Assembly (NCBI RefSeq): GCF_024519285.1
Contig: NZ_JAMZCY010000002.1
Coordinates: forward strand, 372,001-436,000
Reading direction: 5' to 3'
Source: Cohnella sp. WQ 127256
GTDB taxonomy: Bacteria; Bacillota; Bacilli; Paenibacillales; Paenibacillaceae
DNA length: 64,000 bases
How positions within the stretch are numbered: the first letter of the stretch is position 1; each line of letters opens with the position of its first letter. The position numbers and the translations under genes are program-made. Of the stretch, positions 16,196-24,855 are shown piece by piece. Under the pieces are notes generated by a model that worked only from the letters and a program-made list of their open reading frames with translations, was not told the origin of the DNA and did not search any database.

Positions 16196-17766
16196 AATGC
16201 GCTGTGCGGCGCAGCTACGTTGAGTGATGGGGTAATCGTTCTGGTTATATTATCGAAAGCATCCTGCCAGTTTTTTGGGATGATGTTTCCAATGTAACCG
16301 TCAGGTCGTATCAATACCAACATGTCACTGGTAATACCGTATATTCTTTGCAGATTGCCTGTGTTGTCTTTAATAGAAGTGTCGTTGACACTTTCATTGC
16401 CTACAATGTATCGGCGCAATTCGGCACCAGTGGTAGGCCAAGTCAGCTCAGGAAGTGCCTTGGCGGCATTGGCTCCGAAGGCAAGTAGAGTGAAGTGGGG
16501 GCCTTGGTATAGTTCAAAGAGTCGTCGTGCCCCACCGGGGCCGATGCAAGGTGCGTCCGGTGCTCGGTCTCCCACTTGCAGGGTCTTGGTGACCGCGGTG
16601 TCTGTGGGGGCGAGTGGCCCGGTATGGTATGAAATTCCGAGCTGTCGTTCCTCATCTCCACGCTTGAGGCTGGAGAGACGGCGCTTGTCTAGGCCAGAGT
16701 AGAGCTCGCTTGATTTACCAAGAACACGAGCAGCAATCGGCTGGCGTTCGGCTTCGTAGCTGTCGAGGAGGCTGTCGGGGGCTCCGGAGATGACCTGCCC
16801 TAATTTCCAACCGAGATTGTATGCATCCTGCACGCCGGTGTTGAGCCCCTGCCCTCCGGCTGGTGTATGAACGTGGGCGGCGTCGCCCGCCAAAAAGACT
16901 CTGCCTGCTCGGTAGTGCTTTGCGAGCCGAATATTGGGTCGGAACACAGAGGACCAGGTGATGTCGTGTAACCGGAACCTAGTGAGAGTATAGAACTGAG
17001 CTGTCAATGTGGCTTCATCGAGGACAGGCGTCTCGTCCGTTTTCAGCCGAATCATGATTTGAAATTGGTCGGAATGAGGCAGTGGGCATACTGCGACCGA
17101 CTTACCATGTGTGCGTGGCCACATATGCCATCGGTTGCGTGACAGCTTGTCTACCTTACCATCGACAATGAGCCATTTGTCGGATTCGTTGGTCTCTCCG
17201 ACGAATCCAATACCCGCTGCTTTGCGAACAGTGCTTGAGCCTCCGTCGGCCCCAACCAAATATCTGCAGCGGACCTTCTCCCCGGAAGAAAGCTTCGCAA
17301 TCACACAATCGGAATCTTGTTGGAAACCCTCAACGGCGGTGCTGAACTCAATTTTAAGACCGAGGCGATCGATCAGGCGATGCAAGATGGCGTCGGTGCG
17401 GAGCTGCGGCAGCAATAAGGTGTTTGGATAGGGTACGCTTGGAGTCGGTTTATTCCGCTGTATCATACGCCACGGCAATGTGAACGGTCCGATATGGAGG
17501 CCAGCAAGGGGGTATGCTCCTCCTTCAGCGAAAGCCTCATCTAATATCCCGAAGTCTTCAAAGACTTCCAAAGTACGAGGTTGAACTCCCTTTGCACGGG
17601 AGCCTTTGAATGCATGTGGTGCCTTGTCAATCAGTCGGACACGAAGGCCGCGTCGTAGAAGGTCGGCTGCCAGTGTGGATCCTGTTGGGCCAGCACCGGC
17701 GATTAGTACATCGATATCCTGGTGATCGGTATTTGATGACTTGCTTATAAGTTCAAATTTGGTCAT
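16186..17766 (-). CDS. FAD-dependent aromatic-type monooxygenase
   Basis: 526 residues from the ATG at 17766, which has GAGAGGAAAC upstream; an in-frame start 12 codons earlier lacks a good ribosome site. The dinucleotide-binding motif is GAGPTG (24-29), the DG motif is LVGADGGSSTVRKAAGI, and the second FAD motif is VFLAGDAAHVHTPAGGQGLN. A thioredoxin-like C-terminal domain (from about 400) follows, as in the PheA/TfdB/MhpA and polyketide-hydroxylase group (group A flavoprotein hydroxylases using NAD(P)H and O2). The divergent MarR-type regulator and the shared operator suggest an inducible detoxification or antibiotic-modification gene. The gene appears more GC-rich than its regulator. The exact substrate cannot be told from sequence. 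Confidence 0.9.
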   Translation of the reverse strand: MTKFELISKSSNTDHQDIDVLIAGAGPTGSTLAADLLRRGLRVRLIDKAPHAFKGSRAKGVQPRTLEVFEDFGILDEAFAEGGAYPLAGLHIGPFTLPWRMIQRNKPTPSVPYPNTLLLPQLRTDAILHRLIDRLGLKIEFSTAVEGFQQDSDCVIAKLSSGEKVRCRYLVGADGGSSTVRKAAGIGFVGETNESDKWLIVDGKVDKLSRNRWHMWPRTHGKSVAVCPLPHSDQFQIMIRLKTDETPVLDEATLTAQFYTLTRFRLHDITWSSVFRPNIRLAKHYRAGRVFLAGDAAHVHTPAGGQGLNTGVQDAYNLGWKLGQVISGAPDSLLDSYEAERQPIAARVLGKSSELYSGLDKRRLSSLKRGDEERQLGISYHTGPLAPTDTAVTKTLQVGDRAPDAPCIGPGGARRLFELYQGPHFTLLAFGANAAKALPELTWPTTGAELRRYIVGNESVNDTSIKDNTGNLQRIYGITSDMLVLIRPDGYIGNIIPKNWQDAFDNITRTITPSLNVAAPHSAFAL

Positions 17767-17810
17767 GGGTTTAGTTTCCTCTCTGGGTAAAAATAAATAC
17801 AAAATTCTTC

Positions 17811-17851
17811 TTATTGTTTCTATGAAACATTATGTTTCATAGAAACAATAA
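17811..17851. promoter_or_regulatory. Composite operator in the monooxygenase/MarR divergent promoter
   Basis: TTATTGTTTCTATGAAAC and its exact reverse complement (18-bp arms) flank ATTAT. Each arm itself contains the small palindrome GTTTC-N3-GAAAC. A third GTTTC-ATG-GAAAC lies at 17882-17894. The three sites sit between divergent genes, as expected for the MarR-type repressor encoded downstream. Confidence 0.8.
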
Positions 17852-17956
17852 TATATGAAAATTGCTGTTAACGTCAATAATGTTTCATGGAAACTTTAAT
17901 TGCGTATTTACTCTTGATATACTGGTTTTAGCTTAACCAATATCGGAGGAAAGCAA

Positions 17957-18658
17957 ATGTTAAACGAATCGGGGAAACAAACTAAGGATCGATTAATTAA
18001 AGATTTGATTGTGTCAGTAAACGATCTACAAAATAAATTCCAAAGAGACGATGGCCAAGAGAAACAATGGCTTATTCATAATAGTTCTACTCCTGTAATC
18101 GCTCAGCTGGTGAAAGATATGACTGTTAAGATGCTGCATGTGCTTAGTGCCATTGGTGAGCTTGAGCCTGTTAATGGTATTACCATTTCAAAACAATTCG
18201 GATTCTCAAAAGGGAATGTCTCTAAAATCACGAGAAGACTTGCAGATAAAAAAATGATTCATTTTGAATTTCTCCCTGATAATAGAAAGCAAATCCTGTT
18301 CCGCACCACACAATTAGGAAAAGAGATTAACCTTTTGCATCGAACCCTACATGATCAAATTGATATCGGGGTCAATCATTTCTTGCAACGGTATAACGAA
18401 GAAGAATTGCGTTTTCTAGTCAATGTTTTTCAAGAGACTTTGCACACATCATGGATTCATTCGGAGATAAATGAAGAATCAATCGCACTCAGTAATAGAG
18501 CGTCGCACACAAAAGTAGAGTCAGACACTGACAAGGCAATAACAGATTCCGATGGAATGAACGAAGTCATTGAGTTGCTCAATAAGCTGGATTCCCGTAG
18601 CTTAAAGAAAGCGAAAGCGATTCTTAACGATGTATTTTTTTCAGTGTACGAGGATTAA
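17957..18658 (+). CDS. MarR-type winged-helix regulator with C-terminal extension
   Basis: 233 residues behind GGAGGAAAG. The core winged helix is LHVLSAIGELEPVNGITISKQFGFSKGNVSKITRRLADKKMI, then the wing PDNRKQILFRTT. It is longer than usual MarR proteins (about 140-160 residues), with an extra N-terminal helical segment (1-50) and a C-terminal tail of about 70 residues (from about 165) of polar and charged composition. It is transcribed divergently from the FAD monooxygenase and should bind the GTTTC-N3-GAAAC sites. Its low GC contrasts with the partner gene. The inducer may be the monooxygenase substrate; this is inference. Confidence 0.85.
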   Translation: MLNESGKQTKDRLIKDLIVSVNDLQNKFQRDDGQEKQWLIHNSSTPVIAQLVKDMTVKMLHVLSAIGELEPVNGITISKQFGFSKGNVSKITRRLADKKMIHFEFLPDNRKQILFRTTQLGKEINLLHRTLHDQIDIGVNHFLQRYNEEELRFLVNVFQETLHTSWIHSEINEESIALSNRASHTKVESDTDKAITDSDGMNEVIELLNKLDSRSLKKAKAILNDVFFSVYED

Positions 18659-18751
18659 AGTTCCAGCAAATAAAGCAAACAGCGGCACGAAGATCCCAGA
18701 AAATACCTGTCATATATAGGATGAAAGTGTTATTGTATAACAAATTTAATA

Positions 18752-18875
18752 TTGGGCATGCCTTGGCCGCTTCTGGCGGCAGGGAGAATGGGGTGTAAAG
18801 CCCCGCGAGTCGGTCACTGTGAAGCCTCTTTGGAGGATAAGTCAGAACACCCGAAGGCTGCCTGTGTTTCTGCCG
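18752..18875 (+). ncRNA. Cobalamin riboswitch aptamer
   Basis: The sequence follows the B12-riboswitch order: GGCAGGGAGAATGGGGTG with the paired GTAAAGCCCC, then the conserved core GTCGGTCACTGTGAAGCC (consensus CCGCCACTGT region), then the P7-like stem CCTCTTTGGAGG. The B12-box-like AAGTCAGAACACCCG and the closing strand GGCTGCCTGTG follow. The B12 box differs from the usual AGTCAGAAGACC at one position. It precedes a terminator hairpin and an SLH-anchored DUF4430 protein. I judged the match by eye, not with a covariance model. Confidence 0.85.
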
Positions 18876-18969
18876 GAACCGGGAACTACATTTGTTCGAA
18901 CGCGCAATGCGTGTTCGGGTTGTTGTATTGCATCTGTTTGCCGGTTCCGGCAGGCAGATTTTTTTTATT
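18876..18969 (+). terminator. Riboswitch expression-platform terminator
   Basis: CTGCCGGAACCGG pairs with CCGGTTCCGGCAG across a structured loop (with an inner TTCGAACGCG/TGTTCGG stem), followed by GCAGATTTTTTTT. It lies between the aptamer and the GGAGGAGAG ribosome site, so control is by premature termination when cobalamin is bound. Confidence 0.85.
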
Positions 18970-18983
18970 TTGGAGGAGAGAAA

Positions 18984-21900
18984 ATGAAACAACGACTGTT
19001 ATCTCTATTACTAATGCTGGTGTTGGCGGTGAACCTGATTCCGGCGATGGCGCTCGCAGCGAGCGACTGGAACGGCTCAACTGTAAGCCAACCAGTAGCC
19101 GACAATAACGGCGTATATCAGATCGGTACAGCGGCTGAGCTGGCGTGGTTCAGGGATCATGTAAATGTAGACAAAGCCTATACCGCCAAAGCGGTTCTAA
19201 CGGCGGATATTGATTTGAACGGTTACAACTGGACGCCGATTGGTGGAGGAAGTGGTTTGGCCACCCTCTATTTCGGAGGCAGCTTTGATGGCCAGGGGCA
19301 TGTTGTTAAAAACTTTACGATAAACGCCAGCTATAATTTTGCGGGCTTTTTCGGGTATGTAAAAGGGACAATCGCCAATCTGCAGATCAAAGATGCAGAC
19401 ATTTCCTCTAGTAGCAACAATGTTGGCGGCATTGCCGGAATGATTATTGATGGGGGAATCACTAATGCCTCCTTTTCCGGAACGGTTACAAACAGTAAAT
19501 CAGGCGGATATGCGGGTGGTATTGCCGGATATGTGGGAAATACAAATGCCACCTCCCCCACGATTCAAAATAGTGTAAACTACGGAACGATTTCTAGCGC
19601 ATATGCGGGCGGTATTACCGCTTATGCCAAATTCTCATCGGGTATTATAAATTGCTACAATGCCGGAACGATTATAGCACCAGACACATCAACCGGCCGT
19701 GTAGGCGGTATTGTTGGACAGGTGATGAATAACACTCCGATTGACAATTGTTATAATATCGGAATGGTCAGCGGAACCAAAAATACCCCCGGCGGAATTA
19801 CAGGGTTTAACGGTACTTCAATCAGTAACTGCTATTGGTTGAATCCGGAGTCTGGGGTCGCAGGGGGTACAGGAACAACAAGTTCCGTCACAAGAATCAC
19901 CTCCCCCGATGGCTTGCTCGAGAAGTTGGGCAGCGCTTTTGTAGCCGATACGGGTAATGTCAACGGCGGTTATCCGATCCTTGCGTGGCAGGCGACCGGC
20001 GTTACGGGGTCAGATACAACACCGTCAATTACCCTCAAGGGCGGTACGACCCTCTATGTTCAGCAGGGGGCGGGCAATAACTATACGTTGCTGACAGCCG
20101 TTAAGACGAATATGGATGACCTTGATACGGGTGTTGTGAACTGGAGCATCCAGAAGAAGGGCGGCGGTGACGCCGCTAAGATTGCAACGATTGAGCGAAT
20201 TGAAAATACGGCTGACAGCATGATCGTCAGGGCGGTAAGCGGCGGCGTTGTGATCGTCACCGCAACGGTCGATGTGGGTGGAGTAGCCTATTCGAACTCG
20301 CGCGACATTACGATCATTCCACAGATTACAACAGCGTCGATTGCAAACATGAATAAGCTTGGCGCGGTTGCCGTCGGACAGACCGTTAAGGCGACCATAT
20401 ATGTAAGTGGCGGCGAAGAGTACGATTACAACAACGATCCGTCGTTAACGTATCAATGGAAATATCGTCCGGCAGGCGGAAATATGATTGACATTCCGAA
20501 CGCAACCAATCAGACCTTCACCATACCTGTGACGTATAACGAGTGGGATTACCTGCATGTAGAGGTCAAGTCTGGCAGTACGTTGGTTGTAGACGGGGCT
20601 AACGTATATGTCAGTATTCGTGCTGAGAATTACGGTAAACTCTATCCGGTGGCTTATGATCCAACCTTTACCCTTCCCGTCGATAAAAAGGACAACACTA
20701 TGATGGCTTTGCCTGCCACGCATACAGTCGATGGTGTGGCCGCGAGCATCACATGGACTTCCAGCAATACCAACGTAATCAACGTTGACGGCACGGTGAT
20801 ACCGCCCAAGAGCGGTAAGGAAGCCGTAACGCTAACAGCGAAGTTTGCATATGGCGGAAGTTATGCAAACCGTACGTTTCCTATCATGGTTTGGTCGGAA
20901 TCCGCAGTGGCTGAGGATGCGGCTAATCACCCAACATACCTACAAAAAGCCGTAACTGCTCTTGGTAATGGGTACAGCTTGACTCCTGTTTACGGAGCCG
21001 ATACGAATGTCGCAGCTATGTTGACCGCTGATTTTACCGCCAAGGGTTATGGGGATGTGTCGGTGGTTGTTAAAGCTTCGACCGAGGTGTATGGCAATTG
21101 CGGCATTGCCTCGAACGGCGACATTACTTATTTCTATGCCGATCCCAATGGGACGCGGGCGTTGTGGTTCGGACGATACAACGTGTCTTATGTACTGACT
21201 AACGGCGATGAAAGCCTGGATCTTAACGATGTGCCCGTTACGATTCACTGGGATGCTAATGAAGTCAAGACTGTCATGAGCAGCGAAATCCTAAGTGGCG
21301 TGAACGAAACCGCCATTCTTGGGGCGAATACCGACAAGGATAACGTCACATCGAATCTAATCCTCCCTAAAGTGGTGGACGACAAGAAATGGTCGTTGAT
21401 CTCATGGACGTCCTCCGATGCAGGCGCTATTGCCATCAGCAATGAAAATCAAAGCACAGCTGACACACTGTTCTCCCCTTACATTGGAAAGGTGATTCGA
21501 GGCACGGAGGACAAGGACGTTACTCTGACTGCCGCCTTTACCTTCCAACGGACCAGCAATGAGCCGCCGATCGTGATGTATAAAACTTTTACCGTCACGG
21601 TTAAAGCGCTGAGCGGGGCCGAAGCGGATGCCATACGGATAGGGCTTATACAGAAGTTGGACGCGGGTTTTGCATCTGCTGGTTTGAAGGATTACGTTAC
21701 GGGGCAACAACTGAATGCGGCAGACGGCGTATATAGCGCCGTGAACGATATTCAACTGCCAACGACCCGGAATTTCGGTGTGGATGGGAAGTATTACCCG
21801 GTTACGATTACGAGCAGCGATACGGAAACGATTGTTGCGCCGGATGTGGCGAATGCCGCTCGCGTGATGGTTTATCGGCCGCTTGTGGGGGAACCTGCCC

Positions 21901-24038
21901 AAACCGTTACTTTGACGGTTACATTGACCGATAAGCAAAAGGGTGTAGCGGCCTCAAGGAAGTTCACAATTGAGGTACAACCGCTCACACAGGCGGAAAT
22001 TGACAACGCACTTGCGTTGATGACTGTGGCGAAGGAAGGATATTTCGGCGGCCTGAACAATGGCAAATATGAGGATTCTTACTCGGTTACCGGAGACTTG
22101 AGCTCATTCAAGGAAGCGGTATGGAACGACGCGCATAACGCCGTCGCTTGGGTATATACCGAACAGAACAGGCTCCGAAACGGCATAACCTCTGACGAGC
22201 TTGATCATTGGGAGGAGCAGGAGGCGTGGCGGGCGTTCCGCTCAAGCGATCCAGCAATACTAGCCCATGAGTCGCTTCATTTAGTCGCCAAGCCCGAAGA
22301 GGATACCTTTGTACGCGTAAATAGCGTACTTACGCACGAGGTGTTCGGGAAGTATTGGAGTAAGTTTGCCGGTGCCCCAGGTTATGAAGTGTTTGACTCG
22401 CTGTACAAACAGCCAGTATCTGCATATATCATGGTGGAAGGGAAAAACCACCAGGAGCAGTCCCAAGAAACCTTATTGGCTATGCATAATTTGGCGGTTG
22501 AACGAATTGATGCGCCGATACAGGTCGGATTTACCTTACAGAGCACCGGTAGTGTGTTGATACAGACAACGGTAAGCAGTCTTAAATCGGGGTCAACTGT
22601 TTTTGAGGTGTTCCGTACAGCGCTTGCGAAGGCGGGATATACCTATACTTCGATGGGCAGTTACGTACAAGCCATTACCGATGCAAACGGAAACACGCTA
22701 TCAGAGAAAGACGGTGGCCCGAACTCCGGTTGGATCTACAAGGTGAATGGTGTTATGCCTTCGATCTACATGAACGGATTTTCTTTGAAAAACGGCGACA
22801 ACATTGTTGTATCTTTCACACCGGATTATACAAAAGAAGGTGGCTCGATTGGCGGTGGTCCGATAGACGGTGGTCCGATAGGTGGTGGTCCGATAGGTGG
22901 TGGTCCGATAGGTGGTGGTCCGATAGACGGTGGTCCGATAGGCGGTGGTCCGATAGGCGGTGGTCCGATAGGTGGTGGTCCGATAGACGGTGGTCCGATA
23001 GGCGGTGGTCCGATAGGCGGTGGTCCGATAGGTGGTGGTCCGATAGGTGGTGGGCCGATAGGCGGCGGTGCTGTGCAAGGCGATAAACCAGTAGAGTCCA
23101 CCGACGGCAAGATTATCGTTCCTGCAGACAAAGCAGGTGAGGCTTCACTAGGTAATGCGATCCAGGTATCAATTCCTGCAGATGCTACGGAGCAAGAGCT
23201 TCGTCTGACGATTGAGCAGGTGAAACAAATCGATGCTTTAGCGAATCGTGGCGAGGTATTCGCCAGCCCGATATTTGAATTGTTGAAGAACTTCTCTGAT
23301 AACTTCAAGAATCCGGTTACTTTGACCTTGATGTTCGAAGCTTCGAAGGTGCAGCCAGGACAGCGTGCCTCTATTCACTACTATGATGAAGTGGGCCAGA
23401 AGTGGATTGAAATTGGCGGAACTGTGAGTGGCGATACGATATCGGCAAAAGTAGATCATTTTACAAAATTTGCTGTTCTTATCGTAGATAACAAGACTAA
23501 CGTTCCATACTTGGATATCTCTAAGCACTGGGCAGAGGCAAATATTACACAGGCGGTACAGCAAGGCATTGTGAAAGGCTATCCAGACGGAACGTTCAAG
23601 CCTAACGGGGCGATTACCCGTGCTGAATTCTCTGTGATGCTGGCAAACGCATTAAAGCTGACGGGCGAAGACGCAGTAGCTAGCTTCAGCGATGAAGCGG
23701 AGATTGGCGCTTGGGCGAAGGACGCTATTGCACGAACTGTAGCTTCGAGCATAATATTAGGCTACACGGATGGCAGCTTCCGTCCGAATGCCAATATTAC
23801 ACGAGCGGAACTGGCAGTTATGATTGCCAGGGCGTATTCACCAGAATTTGAGTCTAAGGCTTCGAATGGTTTTGTTGATGAAAGTGACATTCCCAACTGG
23901 GCTACAAACGCGGTGTCCTTCGTCAAGGAGCTGGGGATCGTCAACGGCCAGTCTGGCAACAAATTTGCGCCGAATGCGACTGCCACAAGAGCTGAAGCTG
24001 TCACGATAATAATGAAATTGCTGCAATTAAAGAAGTAA
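18984..24038 (+). CDS. S-layer-anchored, transcobalamin-like (DUF4430) surface protein
   Basis: 1684 residues from the ATG at 18984, chosen because TGGAGGAGAG precedes it and a signal peptide (MKQRLLSLLLMLVLAVNLIP...ALA) starts there; the frame upstream runs through the riboswitch. After the signal peptide comes a GLUG-type beta-helix region (about 35-290; GGIAG, GGITAYA, GGIVGQ repeats). Several bacterial Ig-like domains follow (about 330-1000), with a mostly helical segment (about 1000-1180; LDHWEEQEAWRAFRSSDP). A DUF4430 domain (about 1183-1287; STVFEVFRTALAKAGY, GWIYKVNGVMPS, NGDNIVVSF) belongs to the transcobalamin C-terminal-like fold. A (GGGPI)n linker (1290-1362) and three SLH domains (about 1506-1684) end the protein. 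The cobalamin riboswitch implies expression when B12 is scarce and a corrinoid-capturing role at the surface. Confidence 0.93.
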   Translation: MKQRLLSLLLMLVLAVNLIPAMALAASDWNGSTVSQPVADNNGVYQIGTAAELAWFRDHVNVDKAYTAKAVLTADIDLNGYNWTPIGGGSGLATLYFGGSFDGQGHVVKNFTINASYNFAGFFGYVKGTIANLQIKDADISSSSNNVGGIAGMIIDGGITNASFSGTVTNSKSGGYAGGIAGYVGNTNATSPTIQNSVNYGTISSAYAGGITAYAKFSSGIINCYNAGTIIAPDTSTGRVGGIVGQVMNNTPIDNCYNIGMVSGTKNTPGGITGFNGTSISNCYWLNPESGVAGGTGTTSSVTRITSPDGLLEKLGSAFVADTGNVNGGYPILAWQATGVTGSDTTPSITLKGGTTLYVQQGAGNNYTLLTAVKTNMDDLDTGVVNWSIQKKGGGDAAKIATIERIENTADSMIVRAVSGGVVIVTATVDVGGVAYSNSRDITIIPQITTASIANMNKLGAVAVGQTVKATIYVSGGEEYDYNNDPSLTYQWKYRPAGGNMIDIPNATNQTFTIPVTYNEWDYLHVEVKSGSTLVVDGANVYVSIRAENYGKLYPVAYDPTFTLPVDKKDNTMMALPATHTVDGVAASITWTSSNTNVINVDGTVIPPKSGKEAVTLTAKFAYGGSYANRTFPIMVWSESAVAEDAANHPTYLQKAVTALGNGYSLTPVYGADTNVAAMLTADFTAKGYGDVSVVVKASTEVYGNCGIASNGDITYFYADPNGTRALWFGRYNVSYVLTNGDESLDLNDVPVTIHWDANEVKTVMSSEILSGVNETAILGANTDKDNVTSNLILPKVVDDKKWSLISWTSSDAGAIAISNENQSTADTLFSPYIGKVIRGTEDKDVTLTAAFTFQRTSNEPPIVMYKTFTVTVKALSGAEADAIRIGLIQKLDAGFASAGLKDYVTGQQLNAADGVYSAVNDIQLPTTRNFGVDGKYYPVTITSSDTETIVAPDVANAARVMVYRPLVGEPAQTVTLTVTLTDKQKGVAASRKFTIEVQPLTQAEIDNALALMTVAKEGYFGGLNNGKYEDSYSVTGDLSSFKEAVWNDAHNAVAWVYTEQNRLRNGITSDELDHWEEQEAWRAFRSSDPAILAHESLHLVAKPEEDTFVRVNSVLTHEVFGKYWSKFAGAPGYEVFDSLYKQPVSAYIMVEGKNHQEQSQETLLAMHNLAVERIDAPIQVGFTLQSTGSVLIQTTVSSLKSGSTVFEVFRTALAKAGYTYTSMGSYVQAITDANGNTLSEKDGGPNSGWIYKVNGVMPSIYMNGFSLKNGDNIVVSFTPDYTKEGGSIGGGPIDGGPIGGGPIGGGPIGGGPIDGGPIGGGPIGGGPIGGGPIDGGPIGGGPIGGGPIGGGPIGGGPIGGGAVQGDKPVESTDGKIIVPADKAGEASLGNAIQVSIPADATEQELRLTIEQVKQIDALANRGEVFASPIFELLKNFSDNFKNPVTLTLMFEASKVQPGQRASIHYYDEVGQKWIEIGGTVSGDTISAKVDHFTKFAVLIVDNKTNVPYLDISKHWAEANITQAVQQGIVKGYPDGTFKPNGAITRAEFSVMLANALKLTGEDAVASFSDEAEIGAWAKDAIARTVASSIILGYTDGSFRPNANITRAELAVMIARAYSPEFESKASNGFVDESDIPNWATNAVSFVKELGIVNGQSGNKFAPNATATRAEAVTIIMKLLQLKK
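22851..23070 (+). repeat. 15-bp tandem repeat with 60-bp higher-order period
   Basis: Fourteen consecutive pentapeptide units (GGGPI or DGGPI), each encoded by a 15-base unit such as GGTGGTGGTCCGATA. The Asp-containing variant recurs every four units in the order D-G-G-G, giving a 60-base superperiod. It forms a flexible linker between the DUF4430 domain and the cell-wall-binding part, and should vary in length by slippage or recombination. Confidence 0.95.
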
Positions 24039-24048
24039 GAGATGATGA

Positions 24049-24091
24049 CGCAAAGAAGCAGACCTATGGGCCATAGGCTGCTTCTTTGCCA
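24049..24091 (+). terminator. Terminator after the cobalamin-controlled SLH gene
   Basis: Arms GCAAAGAAGCAG and CTGCTTCTTTGC with an inner CCTATGG/CCATAGG stem form a near-perfect hairpin 10 bases after the stop. The T run after it is short. Confidence 0.8.
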
Positions 24092-24121
24092 TGCAAAGTC
24101 AATTTAATAAGGCTGTATCAC

Positions 24122-24296
24122 GGACATACAATCCCTTATTTGGACAAACCCCCTCAATTTTCGATAGATACGGACATACGTTCCGTTATTTGCAATAAAT
24201 CATAGAAATAGAGGGCTATTGCCCCTAAATAAAGGCTCTCATGTCCGCTTCACGCCTAAAACCCTATTGCAATTTCAAATAACGGATCTGATGTCC
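24122..24296. repeat. Cluster of four GGACAT...CCGTTATTT elements
   Basis: Two plus-strand copies (24122-24141; 24172-24197) and two inverted copies (24224-24246; 24265-24296) share the pattern GGACAT, five or six variable bases, CC(G/C)TTATTT or a close variant, often followed by GCAATA. Together they form a large nested inverted repeat that could fold as a cruciform or long hairpin. No coding frame is supported across it. The spacer from here to 24650 shows only a degenerate TATCATAA sequence at 24549-24565. Confidence 0.8.
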
Positions 24297-24653
24297 GATC
24301 AGACTCTGCGGAAAGTCTCCCTAGTGGACGCCGCTTCCAAGCTGGTTTCTCAGATCTCACACTATATCAGCGCCTCAGAAACTTGCATTCCTGCTTGAGT
24401 AGATTCGCGATCTTCCACTTACCTTCCATATAGCAAAGATATTTTTATTTTTACCAAATATGTAATAAGGATTACAGTTAGGGTCAGTGTTTATGTTATA
24501 TAATGGCGATTATTGGAGCTAAAAGTAAGTTGGCAAAGTAGTTGACTTAGAAACCTATCATAATACCCAAGTCATCAAGTATAGTCTCGCTAAGAATTAA
24601 CCCTATTCCAATGATAAACGAGCTATTGTAATGAAAATATGAGGTAGAGGTGA

Positions 24654-24809
24654 ATGAATTGTACAACCAGATTAAACAAAGGGTCGCCAATAAGGTTAGC
24701 TGTAATCCTTAGCATTGCTATTGTATTCAGCTCATTTAGCTTTCCATTAGCTCCAACAGCATCGGCTGTTGACGAGATATTCGAATTTAAAAGTCAATAT
24801 CACATCTAA
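24654..24809 (+). pseudogene. Orphan secretion leader (truncated exported protein)
   Basis: A GAGGTAGAGGTGA ribosome site precedes an ATG encoding 51 residues. A basic N-terminus, a hydrophobic core (LAVILSIAIVFSSFSFPLA) and a signal-peptidase site (TASA-VDE) are followed by only about a dozen residues before a stop. This looks like the surviving 5' end of a secreted-protein gene whose remainder was replaced by the sequence now encoding the hydrolase. A genuine short secreted peptide is a weaker alternative. Confidence 0.5.
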
Positions 24810-24855
24810 ATGTAACGCGGCATCAAGAGCGGATGGTTGAAAGGACGGTCTTTGT

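Noticed and set aside
16322-17431. Plus-strand ORFs opposite the FAD monooxygenase
   Set aside because: Shadows of a GC-rich gene with complete FAD-binding motifs on the minus strand.
22851-23070. CRISPR-like array
   Set aside because: Short tandem in-frame repeats without spacers; encodes a pentapeptide linker. No CRISPR array or cas gene was seen in the window.
22701-23308. Overlapping antisense ORFs over the GGGPI tract
   Set aside because: They arise from the low-complexity 15-bp repeat; the plus-strand frame is part of a full SLH protein with signal peptide.
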